A stretch of DNA of 64,000 nt from Nonomuraea guangzhouensis (GCF_019396345.1 NZ_JAHKRM010000011.1:186001-250000), one strand, 5' to 3'. Positions 41,679 to 50,377 are shown, numbered from the stretch's first letter. Program-made: numbers and translations. The notes: generated by a model not told the origin, from the sequence alone.

Positions 41679-43139
41679 TCACCTGGGAGAACGCGACGCG
41701 CCCCGCAGCATGCGGATCGCCGCCGGAACCGCCTCGGCCACGTCGGCGGCGGTCAGCGGGGCGTCGTCGGCCGCGATCCGGCCCGCCAGCCCGTGCAGGT
41801 AGGCGCCGCACGAACCCGCGTCGAAGCAGTCGAGCCCCTGCGCCAGCAGCGCGCCGGCCACGCCGGAGAGCACGTCGCCCGTGCCGCCGGTGGCCAGCCA
41901 CGCGGTGCCGGTCCCGTTGACGCGTACCGGCAGGTCCCGCGTGGCCACGACCGTGGTCGAGCCCTTGAGCAGCACGGTCACGCCCAGCTCGGCCGCCGCC
42001 CGGCGGGCGTGTTCAAGCCGCCCCGCCTCGATCGCCGCCCGGTCGGCCCCCAGCAGCCGCGACAGCTCCCCCGCGTGCGGCGTGATCAGAACCGGCGCGG
42101 TACGGCGGAGCAGCGCCCTGTCCCCGGCGACCAGGGTCAGCGCGTCGGCGTCGATCAGGACGGGCACGTCACTGGCCAGCACCCTGGCGGCCAGCTCGTG
42201 CGCCCAGTCGCCGGTGCCCAGACCCGGTCCCAGCACCCAGGCCTGCACGCGCCCGACCTCGTCGATCGACGGCTCGCTCAGCTCGGTGATGACCGCCTCG
42301 GGCCAGCGGGCGCGTACCTGGGTCACCGGCTCCCCCGGCCCCACGTAACGCACCATCCCCGCGCCCGCGCGCAGCGCCCCGCCCACGGCGAGCACGGCGG
42401 CGCCGGTGTAGCGGTCACTGCCCGCCGCCACGCCCAGGACGCCCCTGCGGTATTTGTCGGACTCGCCCATCGGGCGCTTCAGCAGGCCGTAGACGTCATG
42501 GTGGGAGAGCGACACCACGTCGGGGTCGGGCAGGTACGGGCCGAGCCCGATGTCGATCAGCTCGAGCTCGCCCACGTGGCTCGCGCCCGGATCGACGAGC
42601 AGCCCGGTCTTGCGGGCTCCCATGGTCACGGTCACCTGGGCCGCGACGGCCGCCCCGGCCACCTGACCGGTGCTCGCGTCGACGCCGCTGGGCACATCCA
42701 CCGCGACGACCAGGCCGGGCGCGGCGTTGGCCGCCTCGGCCAGCCGTGCGTACGGCTCCCGCAACGCGCCGGTCGCCCCGATGCCCACCAGCCCGTCGAC
42801 GATCAGGTCGGCCTGGTCGAGGGCGTCCGGCCCGGCGATCGTGCCGCCCGCCCGGCGGAACGCCTCCAGACCGGCCTCGTGGGTCTTGGCGCCCGCCAGG
42901 ACGGCCTCGACCCGGGCGCCCCGTCCGGCCAGCCGGGCTCCGGCGTAGAGGGCGTCGCCGCCGTTGTCGCCGCTGCCGATGAGCAGCAGGACGCGCGTGC
43001 CGTACACCTTGCCCAGCAGGCCGGCGCAGACGGCGGCCAGCCCGGCGGCCGCGCGGTCCATGAGCGTGCCGTCGGGCAGCCGCGCCATCAGCGCGCGCTC
43101 GGCGGTCCTGATCTGGTCGGCGGTGTAGGCGGTAGGCAT
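41679..43139 (-). CDS. nnr: Bifunctional NAD(P)H-hydrate epimerase / ADP-dependent dehydratase
   Basis: 486 residues. This enzyme repairs hydrated NAD(P)H. The N-terminal half (residues 1-~215) is the YjeF_N epimerase, with LLLIGSGDNGGDALYAGARL and VVAVDVPSGVDASTG. The C-terminal half is the ribokinase-like dehydratase, with VLGVAAGSDRYTGAAVLAVGGALRAGAGMVRY, LITPHAGELSRLLG and the active-site GTGTAWLATGGTGDVLSG. It lies between acpS and alr, 9 bp from acpS, as is usual in this lineage. Confidence 0.96.
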   Translation of the reverse strand: MPTAYTADQIRTAERALMARLPDGTLMDRAAAGLAAVCAGLLGKVYGTRVLLLIGSGDNGGDALYAGARLAGRGARVEAVLAGAKTHEAGLEAFRRAGGTIAGPDALDQADLIVDGLVGIGATGALREPYARLAEAANAAPGLVVAVDVPSGVDASTGQVAGAAVAAQVTVTMGARKTGLLVDPGASHVGELELIDIGLGPYLPDPDVVSLSHHDVYGLLKRPMGESDKYRRGVLGVAAGSDRYTGAAVLAVGGALRAGAGMVRYVGPGEPVTQVRARWPEAVITELSEPSIDEVGRVQAWVLGPGLGTGDWAHELAARVLASDVPVLIDADALTLVAGDRALLRRTAPVLITPHAGELSRLLGADRAAIEAGRLEHARRAAAELGVTVLLKGSTTVVATRDLPVRVNGTGTAWLATGGTGDVLSGVAGALLAQGLDCFDAGSCGAYLHGLAGRIAADDAPLTAADVAEAVPAAIRMLRGASRSPR

Positions 43140-43148
43140 GACCCGAAG

Positions 43149-43499
43149 CTATCCTTCCGCGATCACGTAGGCCATCGCCACCCCGGCGTCATGGCTGAGC
43201 GAGACGTGCCAGCGCTTGACGCCCAGTCCGTAGGCGACTTCGGCGGCCTTGCCGGTGACGTGGAGCGAGGGCTTGCCGGTCTCGTCGCAGCGCACCTCGG
43301 CCTCCAGGTGCCCGAGCCCTCTCGGCGCGCCGAGCGCCTTGGCGACAGCCTCTTTGGCGGCGAACCTGGCCGCCAGGGAGTGCACCGCGAGCGGCCGTTC
43401 GACCTCGGTGAACAGCCGCTCGCGCAGCCCCGGCGTGCGCTCCAGCGCCGACTCGAACCGCGCGATGTCGACGACGTCCACGCCGATGCCCAGGATCAT
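43149..43499 (-). CDS. acpS: Holo-[acyl-carrier-protein] synthase
   Basis: 116 residues. AcpS moves the 4'-phosphopantetheine arm of CoA onto the acyl carrier protein. The magnesium-binding start MILGIGVDVVDIARFE and the FAAKEAVAKALG helix with its WHVSLSHD partner strand are diagnostic. It heads the acpS-nnr-alr-hydrolase-tsaE run. Confidence 0.96.
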   Translation of the reverse strand: MILGIGVDVVDIARFESALERTPGLRERLFTEVERPLAVHSLAARFAAKEAVAKALGAPRGLGHLEAEVRCDETGKPSLHVTGKAAEVAYGLGVKRWHVSLSHDAGVAMAYVIAEG

Positions 43500-43521
43500 C
43501 CCCCCAGGTTAACGGGCGCGC

Positions 43522-44061
43522 CTACAACCAACTGGCCCGGACGCTGTCGGCCGGGCCGTCATCGGGCGGCGTGCCGAGCTCGCCCTTTCCCACCCTGGCG
43601 AGCAGGCGGCTGACGCTGTCGATGATCTCGGGCACGTACCCGCGCAGCTCGGCCACGTCCGCGGCGATCGACTCGTCGCGCTCCACCCCCGCCTTCTCCA
43701 GCACGGTGTCCAGGTCCGCCAGCTTGCCCGCCAGCCATTGAAGGGGGTCACCCGACAGTTCCCGGTCGAACACACGTGGGCCCGGGTTCCATTCGGTGAA
43801 GGCCGGATGGTGATGGGTCCGGTCGAAGCTGCCGGGGCGGCCGTCGACCGATTCCAGCAGATCGACGCGCCAGATGGGCCGGTCCACGTTGATGGGCCGT
43901 GCCGAATAGATGGACCCTTTCAGCGGCGCTTGTTCGAGCATCCGCACTTCGAGACGTACGCCGTGCTCGGCTCCCTCCTGGCCCTTGCCCGGGTTCGGGT
44001 CGACGAAGTACAGATCGCTCACGGCCACGCCGATCCGCTCGAAACCGAAGATGTACAGCAT
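43522..44061 (-). CDS. Conserved hypothetical protein
   Basis: 179 residues from the ATG at 44061; a TTG at 44097 overlapping the next stop (TTGA) would add 12 residues. The N-terminal part is a beta-rich segment (MLYIFGFERIGVAVSDLYFVDPNPGKGQ, then EHGVRLEVRMLE), followed by IYSARPINVDRPIWRVDLLE and HHHPAF, then a helical C-terminus. I do not know the family. It is the last gene of a leftward pair after a MocR-type regulator, 32 nt downstream. Confidence 0.7.
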   Translation of the reverse strand: MLYIFGFERIGVAVSDLYFVDPNPGKGQEGAEHGVRLEVRMLEQAPLKGSIYSARPINVDRPIWRVDLLESVDGRPGSFDRTHHHPAFTEWNPGPRVFDRELSGDPLQWLAGKLADLDTVLEKAGVERDESIAADVAELRGYVPEIIDSVSRLLARVGKGELGTPPDDGPADSVRASWL

Positions 44062-44093
44062 GCTTCGGAGTATGAACAACCGCTTGGCCGCCT

Positions 44094-45485
44094 TCAACCG
44101 ACGCGTGCCAGCCTCCGTACGCCCTCGACCAGCTCGGCGGTGTCAGCCGTGGCGGCGAACCCGAGGCGCAGCCACGCGGCGGGCACCTCGGTGGCGAAGT
44201 AGCGGCTGCCCGCGCTGACCGCGACCCCGAACTGCCGGGCGGCGCCGGCGACCGCCGGGTCGCTCAGCCCGTCGGGCAGGCGGACCCACAGGTGCAGCCC
44301 GCCGGTGGGCACTCGCGTGATGGTCCAGCCGGGCAGTTCGCGCGCGATGGCGGCGGCCAGCTCGCCGCGCCGCTCGCGCAGGGCCGTGGCCAGCGTGCGC
44401 AGGTGCCGTTCCCAGGCCGGCGAGCTGACCAGCTCCAGCGCGGCCTCCTGGAGCGGCCGGGTGACGAAGAAGTCGTCGACCAGGCGGACCGCCCGCAGCC
44501 GCGCCATCACGGGCCCGCGGGCGATCAGCGCCCCGATGCGCAGGCTCGGCGCGGCCGGTTTGGTGAGCGAGGTCAGGTGGACGACGGTGCCGTCACGGTC
44601 GGCGGCCACCAGCGGAGGCGGCACGGGCCCGCCATGGCCGAGGTGCCGGGCGAAGTCGTCCTCGATCACGAACGCGCCCGCCGCCCTGGCCACCTCGACC
44701 ACCTGGCGGCGCCGTTCGGGCGCCAGCACCGCGCCGGTCGGGTTGTGGTGGGCCGGCTGGCAGTACAGCACCCGCGCGCGGGTCAGCTCGAACGCCTCGG
44801 CCAGCAGGTCGGGCCGCAGGCCGTCGGCGTCCATGGGCACCGGCACCGGGCTGAGCCCGGCCGCGCGGGCGGCGGCCATGGCTCCGGGGTAGGTGGGGGA
44901 CTCCATCAGCACCGGGTTGCCGGGGCCGGCGATGGCGCGGAACGCCATCGACAGCGCGCTCTGCCCGCCCGCCGTGATCAGCACGTCGTCCGGGGTGACA
45001 CCGCCGCCCGCCATGGTGGCGAACACGGCGCGCAACGGCGACAGACCGGCCGCGGGCGCGCGGTCCCACGCGTCGGGGCGGCGGGCCGCGCGGCCCAGCG
45101 CCGCGGTCAGTGCCCGCGTCGGCTGCAGCGATCGATGCAGGTAGCCGCCGTCCAGCATGATCGTCCCGGCGGACGGCGGGCCGAGCGCGTCGGTCAGCGA
45201 GCGGGTGTCCACGGCCCGGTCGGTGAGCGCGACCGTCTGCCAGGCGGTGTCGGCGACCGCGGCGCCCGCCCTGGCACGCGGCGCCACGAACGTCCCGCTG
45301 CCCGGCCGGGTGATCACCGCGCCCTCGGCGGCCAGCGCGGCGATGGCCTGCGACACGGTCACCGGGCCCACCCGGTAGCGCTGGACCAGGTCGCGGCTGC
45401 TGGGCAGGCGGTCACCCGGCGCCATCCCGGACAGCAGGGCCCGCAGCCGCACCGCCAGCTCCGCCGAACTGCTACTATCTGACAT
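44094..45485 (-). CDS. MocR-type regulator (GntR HTH plus aminotransferase fold)
   Basis: 463 residues from the ATG at 45485. Residues 1-~75 form a GntR winged helix (GDRLPSSRDLVQRYRVGPVTVSQAIAALAAEG). The rest is a fold-type-I aminotransferase domain: LITAGGQSALSMAFRAIAGPG, YCQPAHHNPTGAVL, VIEDDF, and the PLP-lysine region LTSLTKPAAPSLRIG. MocR/PdxR regulators usually sense PLP or an amine and control a divergent aminotransferase or transporter gene. Here the divergent gene is a class V aminotransferase whose ATG overlaps this ATG on the opposite strand, leaving no room for a leader. Confidence 0.93.
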   Translation of the reverse strand: MSDSSSSAELAVRLRALLSGMAPGDRLPSSRDLVQRYRVGPVTVSQAIAALAAEGAVITRPGSGTFVAPRARAGAAVADTAWQTVALTDRAVDTRSLTDALGPPSAGTIMLDGGYLHRSLQPTRALTAALGRAARRPDAWDRAPAAGLSPLRAVFATMAGGGVTPDDVLITAGGQSALSMAFRAIAGPGNPVLMESPTYPGAMAAARAAGLSPVPVPMDADGLRPDLLAEAFELTRARVLYCQPAHHNPTGAVLAPERRRQVVEVARAAGAFVIEDDFARHLGHGGPVPPPLVAADRDGTVVHLTSLTKPAAPSLRIGALIARGPVMARLRAVRLVDDFFVTRPLQEAALELVSSPAWERHLRTLATALRERRGELAAAIARELPGWTITRVPTGGLHLWVRLPDGLSDPAVAGAARQFGVAVSAGSRYFATEVPAAWLRLGFAATADTAELVEGVRRLARVG

Positions 45486-45499
45486 GAAACTGGATAATA
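45473..45499. promoter_or_regulatory. Overlapping divergent promoters for leaderless transcripts
   Basis: The plus-strand -10-like TACTAT (45473-45478) ends 5 nt before the ATG at 45484. The minus-strand TATTAT (45499-45494) ends 8 nt before the ATG at 45485. Both distances fit transcripts that begin at the A of ATG. Each -10 box lies inside the first codons of the other gene. Confidence 0.6.
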
Positions 45500-46707
45500 G
45501 CGCTTTCGGCAGAAACCTTGAACCGCTACTCGACGTCGAGGCCCTGCGGGCCGACACTCCAGGGTGTGAGCAGGTCGTGCACTTCAACAACGCCGGGTGC
45601 GGGCTGCTGGCCGCTCCGGTGCTGGCCACGATGCTCGACCACCTGCGGCTGGAAGCCCAGATCGGCGGCTACGAGGCGGCGGCCGCCCGCGCCGGCCAGG
45701 TCCGCGAGTTCTACGCGGAGCTCGCCGGCCTGATCAACTGCCATCCGGAGAACATCGCGTTCGCCGGTAGCGCCACCCACGCCTTCTCCACGGCCCTGTC
45801 CGCGATCCCGTTCGAGGCCGGCGACGTCATCCTGACCACGCGCAACGACTTCATCTCCAACCAGATCGCGTTCCTGTCCCTGCGCAAGCGCTTCGGCGTG
45901 CGCGTCGTGCACGCGCCGGACGCGCCGGAGGGCGGCGTGGACGTGGCGGCGATGGCCTGGCTCATGCGGAAGCACCGCCCCCGGCTGGTGAGCGCCACCC
46001 ACATCCCCACGAACTCCGGGCTGGTCCAGCCGGTCGCCGAGATCGGCCGCCACTGCCGCGAGCTGGACCTGCTGTACATGGTCGACGCGTGCCAGTCGAT
46101 CGGCCAGCGCCCCATCGACGTGGCCGAGATCGGCTGCGACCTGCTCACCGCCACCTGCCGGAAGTTCCTGCGCGGACCGCGCGGCTCCGGCTTCCTGTAC
46201 GTGTCGGACCGGGTGCTGAAGGCGGGCTACGAGCCGCTGTTCATCGACATGCACGGTGCCCGCTGGACCGGGCCGGACCACTACCAGCCCGCCGAGTCCG
46301 CCTCGCGGTTCGAGGAGTGGGAGTTCCCGTACGCGACCGTGCTGGGCTGCGCGGCCGCCGCCCGCTACGCCCGCGGGGTCGGCGTCGAGGCCATCGCGCG
46401 GCGCTCGCCCGCGCTCGCCGCCCGGTTGCGCGTCCAGCTCGACGCGGTTCCGGGGGTACGGGTGCTCGAACAGGGCCCCGAACTGGGCGCCATCGTCACC
46501 TTCACCATCGAGGGCTGGCAGCCGGAGCCGTTCAAGGCGGCGATGGACGCGCGGCGGATCAACTCGGCGCTCAGCTTCCGGGAGTTCGCGCAGTTCGACT
46601 TCGGCGACAAGGACGTCGACTGGTGCCTGCGCCTGTCACCGCACTACTACAACACCGAGGAGGAGGTGGACCAGGTGGCCGCCGCGGTCGCGGAGCTGGC
46701 CGTCTAG
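45484..46707 (+). CDS. Aminotransferase class V-fold PLP-dependent enzyme
   Basis: 407 residues. It belongs to the cysteine-desulfurase-like fold-type-I group: FNNAGCGLLAAPVL near the N-terminus, ENIAFAGSATHAF, SATHIPTNSGLVQPV, MVDACQSIGQRPIDV, and the PLP-lysine in TATCRKFLRGPRGSGFLYV near residue 229. There is no conserved desulfurase active-site Cys loop visible near the C-terminus. A transaminase, lyase or desulfurase role is possible. No in-frame ATG, GTG or TTG exists downstream for more than 50 codons, so the ATG at 45484 is forced. The divergent MocR-type gene probably controls it. Confidence 0.9.
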   Translation: MKLDNSAFGRNLEPLLDVEALRADTPGCEQVVHFNNAGCGLLAAPVLATMLDHLRLEAQIGGYEAAAARAGQVREFYAELAGLINCHPENIAFAGSATHAFSTALSAIPFEAGDVILTTRNDFISNQIAFLSLRKRFGVRVVHAPDAPEGGVDVAAMAWLMRKHRPRLVSATHIPTNSGLVQPVAEIGRHCRELDLLYMVDACQSIGQRPIDVAEIGCDLLTATCRKFLRGPRGSGFLYVSDRVLKAGYEPLFIDMHGARWTGPDHYQPAESASRFEEWEFPYATVLGCAAAARYARGVGVEAIARRSPALAARLRVQLDAVPGVRVLEQGPELGAIVTFTIEGWQPEPFKAAMDARRINSALSFREFAQFDFGDKDVDWCLRLSPHYYNTEEEVDQVAAAVAELAV

Positions 46708-48122
46708 AACGAGCCCCGCGACCAGGGTCCCCAGATGGCGAAGGACATGCCCTCTTTGGACTGGATGTTGACGTACAGGGTGTGACCGCCGGGGCCGAAA
46801 GTGGAGCCCGCGAACTCCGCGCCAGGGTCTCCTTCCACCGGCTCCAGGCGGGCGAAGTCGAAGATCTCTCCCTTTTTGGTGAGGCCGCGCAGGAAGTTGT
46901 CGCCGTCGCCGTCCTCGCAGAGCACCAGCGTGCCGCGGGGGCTGGCCGTCACGTTGTCGGGCAGGTCCAGCACGGACGAGCGCGGCGACTCGTACACGAG
47001 CCTGAGCCGCCCGGTCCACGTCTCGTACGCCCACACCTGCCCGCGTCCCTTGCCGAACCCGGACGGCGGCGTGTCACCCTCGGCGGTGGCGCCGCCCTGG
47101 GTGGAGCAGAAGTACACGACGCCCTGGTGGTAGATGGCCCCTTCGAGCCGGGAGAAGATCGCCGCGCCCTCGGCCCGGCCCTGCTTGCCGACGGCCTGGA
47201 CGGCCTCGTCGTTCGCCGGCTTGCCGGTGAAGGTGGGGTCGGGGTCGTCGATGGTCACCCATACCGTGTTGTACGTGACGCCGGCCCGCTGTCCCTTGGA
47301 CAGGTCCTTGCGCGGGGAGCCCTTGATCGCGAGCATCTGCAGCCGGCCGCCGTCGAGCAGCCGCCCGGCCTTGAGCGGGTGCTTCGGCGGCGTGTAGCGG
47401 TAGAAGCCGGAGGCGAACGCGAAGCAGTCCTCGGTCAGGTAGAGGGCCCCGGCCTGCGGGTCGAACGCGGCCGACTCGTGCGCGAACCGGCCGGCCGCCT
47501 TGATCGGCTTGGCGTTGGAGGTGCCCGACACCGGCACCTCGAAGATGTAGCCGTGCTTGCGGGTCAGCTTGCTGTTGTCGTTGCCGTTGAAGTCGTTGGC
47601 CACGTCGGGGCCGTTGACGGTCTCCTCGCAGCTCACCCAGGCGTTCCAGGGCATGGGTCCGCCCGAGCAGTTCATCATGGTGCCGTTCAGCGACGGCGCG
47701 CTCTTGAGCACCTCGCCGTAACGGGTGACGTGGAGGGTCGAGGTGCCGCCGCCGGCCGCCGGGTCGTAGGCCTTGTCCTTGTTCCCGAACGCGCCGACCG
47801 GCCCGGCCACCTCGTGGTTGCGCACCAGGATCGCGGTGTCGCGCGGCCCGCGGAACGCGGCCATCCCGTCGTGCTTGCCCGGCACGATGGAGCCGTCGGA
47901 GTATTTGCTGCCCGCCGGGCTGAAGGAGCGGTACTTGAACCCCTCGGGCAGGTGCAGCCGGACCTTCCCGTCACGCGCGTCGCGCACCGCCTTCAGCGGC
48001 CCGTACCCGGTCGCCTGGGCGACGCCGCCCCTGGCGCCCGCGCAGGCGACTCCGGCGAACGGCCCGGCGATGCCGGCCGCGGCGGCCAGACCTGCTCTGG
48101 TCAGAAAGCGACGACGATCCAC
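46704..48122 (-). CDS. PhoX family (DUF839) alkaline-phosphatase-like protein, Tat-exported
   Basis: 472 residues from the GTG at 48122, with GGGAGG 5 nt upstream. A twin-arginine signal (DRRRFLTRAGLAAAAGIAGPF) starts the protein. The body matches PhoX: SIVPGKHDGMAAF, ILVRNHEVAGP, WNAWVSCEETVNGP, GRFAHESAAFDP, YLTEDC and LPDNVTASPRGTLVLCEDGDG. PhoX enzymes are calcium- and iron-dependent phosphatases that release phosphate outside the cell. It is monocistronic, and its stop overlaps the convergent aminotransferase by 4 nt. No pho box was identified with confidence. Confidence 0.9.
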   Translation of the reverse strand: MDRRRFLTRAGLAAAAGIAGPFAGVACAGARGGVAQATGYGPLKAVRDARDGKVRLHLPEGFKYRSFSPAGSKYSDGSIVPGKHDGMAAFRGPRDTAILVRNHEVAGPVGAFGNKDKAYDPAAGGGTSTLHVTRYGEVLKSAPSLNGTMMNCSGGPMPWNAWVSCEETVNGPDVANDFNGNDNSKLTRKHGYIFEVPVSGTSNAKPIKAAGRFAHESAAFDPQAGALYLTEDCFAFASGFYRYTPPKHPLKAGRLLDGGRLQMLAIKGSPRKDLSKGQRAGVTYNTVWVTIDDPDPTFTGKPANDEAVQAVGKQGRAEGAAIFSRLEGAIYHQGVVYFCSTQGGATAEGDTPPSGFGKGRGQVWAYETWTGRLRLVYESPRSSVLDLPDNVTASPRGTLVLCEDGDGDNFLRGLTKKGEIFDFARLEPVEGDPGAEFAGSTFGPGGHTLYVNIQSKEGMSFAIWGPWSRGSF

Positions 48123-48248
48123 AAGGCCTCCCAGGGCTAGGTATCCGAACAGTAGCCTCTGACAAATCGCCGCATGCCCCGTTTCACCGAGATCCCAGGC
48201 GGGAGCCGCCGTCCATACCCAGATCTGCGACAAAGTAATCCCATGTCT

Positions 48249-48269
48249 TTATCCACAGGCTGTGGACAA
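48249..48269. promoter_or_regulatory. Inverted pair of DnaA boxes upstream of coaA
   Basis: TTATCCACA (48249-48257) is a perfect consensus DnaA box. Three bases later TGTGGACAA (48261-48269) is the reverse complement of TTGTCCACA, the form preferred in Streptomyces. The pair lies about 50 bp before the coaA start. Confidence 0.7.
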
Positions 48270-48320
48270 AGACCGGCACCCGTCGAGAACGCATTTGGAC
48301 CTCGTCGCTACGCTGCCAAG

Positions 48321-49238
48321 GTGAACAACGGCTACGTTGAACTGAGCAGGGAGCAGTGGAGCGAACTCCGCAAGAACACGCCCTTGACTCTCACCGCGGC
48401 AGAGCTGGAAGAGCTGCGTGGCGTCGACGACCCCATCGACCTCACCGAGGTCACCGACATCTACCTCCCGCTGACCCGGTTGCTGAACCTCCACTTCACC
48501 GGGTCCAAACAACGCAGTAGCGTGCTGAGCGCGTTTCTCGGGCATCCGGGGCAGCGCGTGCCGTACATCCTGGGCATCGCGGGCAGCGTCGCGGTCGGGA
48601 AGTCGACGACGGCGCGGCTGCTGCACACGCTGCTGGCCCGCTGGCCGGAGCACCCGCACGTGGAGCTGCTCACCACCGACAGCTTCCTCTACCCCAACGC
48701 GGTGCTGGAGTCCAAGGGGATCATGCATCGCAAGGGATTTCCGGAGAGCTACGACCGCAGGGCGCTGGTCAGGTTCGTGGCGGAGGTCAAGGCCGGACAG
48801 TCCGAGGTGTACGCCCCGGTCTACAGCCACCTCGAATACGACATAGTCCCCGGCGCAAAACAAGTGGTGAAAAATCCGGATATCTTGATCATCGAGGGGC
48901 TGAACGTGCTTCAGCCCGCCCCACCCACGTCCCTCGCGGTCAACGACTACTTCGACTTCTCGATCTACGTCGACGCCAAGGTGGAGGACATCCGGTCCTG
49001 GTACGTCGACCGCTTCCACAAGCTCCGCCGCACCGCCTTCGAAGACCCGCAGTCGTACTTCAAGTACATCGCCGAGCTGTCCGACGAGGAGGCGACGGAG
49101 TTCGCGGTCAACGTCTGGCGCGACATCAACGAACGCAACCTGGTCGAGAACATCGCCCCCACCCGCGGCCGCGCCAGCCTGGTCATGCAGAAAGGCGCCG
49201 ACCACTCCGTCAGGCGGGTACGGCTTCGCCGAACCTGA
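48321..49238 (+). CDS. coaA: Pantothenate kinase, type I (CoaA)
   Basis: 305 residues from the GTG at 48321; the frame is open to 48174, but the extra residues are not conserved. CoaA phosphorylates pantothenate, the first step of CoA synthesis. The P-loop IAGSVAVGKSTTARLL, ELLTTDSFLYPN, RKGFPESYDRRALVRFVAEVKAG, YSHLEYDIVPG and LIIEGLNVLQP are all diagnostic, and the C-terminal RASLVMQKGADHSVRRVRLRR is conserved. Its promoter region holds two DnaA boxes. The last 29 nt overlap a small gene on the other strand. Confidence 0.95.
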   Translation: MNNGYVELSREQWSELRKNTPLTLTAAELEELRGVDDPIDLTEVTDIYLPLTRLLNLHFTGSKQRSSVLSAFLGHPGQRVPYILGIAGSVAVGKSTTARLLHTLLARWPEHPHVELLTTDSFLYPNAVLESKGIMHRKGFPESYDRRALVRFVAEVKAGQSEVYAPVYSHLEYDIVPGAKQVVKNPDILIIEGLNVLQPAPPTSLAVNDYFDFSIYVDAKVEDIRSWYVDRFHKLRRTAFEDPQSYFKYIAELSDEEATEFAVNVWRDINERNLVENIAPTRGRASLVMQKGADHSVRRVRLRRT

Positions 49239-49347
49239 ACGCCTCCTCGAACAGGTAGGCCGCGAACCTGCCGGCGCACCCCTGATCGTCGATGTCGGCG
49301 AACCAGCAGTCCTCGCCCTCGTCGTGGCACCTGAACGTCTCCCTCAT
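49210..49347 (-). CDS. Small acidic Cys-containing protein (45 aa)
   Basis: A 46-codon frame from the ATG at 49347 to the TGA at 49210, with GAGGG 8 nt upstream. Nearly every third codon position is G or C, a strong coding sign. The product begins MRETFRCHDEGEDCWFAD and continues DIDDQGCAGRFAAYLFEEAF. It has three cysteines and a histidine (Cys7, His8, Cys14, Cys24), is rich in Asp, Glu and Phe, and has no membrane helix. I do not recognise it. It overlaps the 3' end of coaA antisense by 29 nt and is divergent from the DUF389 gene. Confidence 0.6.
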   Translation of the reverse strand: MRETFRCHDEGEDCWFADIDDQGCAGRFAAYLFEEAFRFGEAVPA

Positions 49348-49410
49348 GCGAGAAACCCTCGCGTACCACTGTCAACACATCATCAACATCCGATCGACAA
49401 GAATGACCCC

Positions 49411-50337
49411 GTGCTGCACCTGCGATTGATCTGCCCGTCCGCCCGTACCAGCGAGGTGACGACCGTGCTCGACGAGTGCACGGGCGTCACCAACGTCGCC
49501 GTGCTGCCCGGCGCGGCCCGCGAGCCGGCGGGCGATCTGATCCTCTGCGACGTCGCCCGCGAGGCGGCCAACGAGGTGATCAGCAGACTCAAGTGGGTGC
49601 AGGACGAGGGGTCCATCGCCGTCGAGCAGATCCACCTGGCCCTGTCCAAGGTGGCCGCGGACGCCGTCGAGGAGGCTCCCGGCGACCCCGACGACGCGGT
49701 CGTCTGGGCGGAGCTCGCCCACAAGGTGCAGGCCGAGTCGCGCATCACGTGGGCATACCTCGCCTTCCTCGCGATCGCCACGCAGCTCGCGGGCATCGGC
49801 GTCCTGCAGAACTCCCCCATCCTGATCGTCGGCGCGATGGTGCTCGGCCCCGAGTTCGGGGCGATCGCGGCCATCTGCTTCGGGCTGCTCCGCTTCCGCG
49901 GCCGTCTGATCATCACCTCGGCCAGGACCCTGGTCGTCGGGTTCGCGGTGGCGATCGCGATCACGTTCGCCTGCGCGCTGGTCTCGCGCTGGCTGGGCTG
50001 GATCGACCTGGGCAACCTGCGGGTCAACGAGGAGGTCCAGTTCATCGTCAAGCCCGACCGCTGGTCGTTCATCGTGGCGCTGCTGGCGGGCGCGGCCGGG
50101 GTGCTGTCGATCACGGCCGGCAAGTCGTCGGCCCTGATCGGCGTCTTCATCTCGGTCACCACGGTCCCCGCCGCCGGCTACGTGGCCGTGGCGCTGGCGC
50201 TCAGCGACTGGGGCGAGGTCGCGGGGTCGGTCGCGCAGCTCGCGCTGAACATCGTCGGCATGCTCATCGCGGGCACGGTCACCCTCGCGGTCCAGCGGAA
50301 ATTCTGGCCTCAAGTAGGACATCGTTCATCCGTGTGA
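49411..50337 (+). CDS. DUF389 integral membrane protein
   Basis: 308 residues from the GTG at 49411. Residues 1-~100 are soluble and ferredoxin-like (LHLRLICPSARTSEVTTVLDECTGVTNVAVL, ISRLKWV). The rest forms about six membrane helices, beginning ITWAYLAFLAIATQLAGIGVLQNSPILIVGAMVLGPEFG, with the family signature ILIVGAMVLGPEFG. The family is widespread but has no established function; it is sometimes called a TIGR00341-type protein. It stands alone upstream of the ABC genes. Confidence 0.88.
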   Translation: MLHLRLICPSARTSEVTTVLDECTGVTNVAVLPGAAREPAGDLILCDVAREAANEVISRLKWVQDEGSIAVEQIHLALSKVAADAVEEAPGDPDDAVVWAELAHKVQAESRITWAYLAFLAIATQLAGIGVLQNSPILIVGAMVLGPEFGAIAAICFGLLRFRGRLIITSARTLVVGFAVAIAITFACALVSRWLGWIDLGNLRVNEEVQFIVKPDRWSFIVALLAGAAGVLSITAGKSSALIGVFISVTTVPAAGYVAVALALSDWGEVAGSVAQLALNIVGMLIAGTVTLAVQRKFWPQVGHRSSV

Positions 50338-50377
50338 ACGAGGCCACACCCCATCATCGGCCGGTAGGGTCCCGACC

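Noticed and set aside
41490..43613. 707-codon open frame antisense to alr, nnr and acpS
   Set aside because: It lies opposite three recognisable enzymes with catalytic motifs and encodes a Gly/Arg/Pro/Gln-rich product without conserved features.
48249..48269. Replication origin
   Set aside because: Only two DnaA boxes are present, with no AT-rich unwinding region and no dnaA, dnaN or rpmH genes; oriC in this lineage has many boxes.
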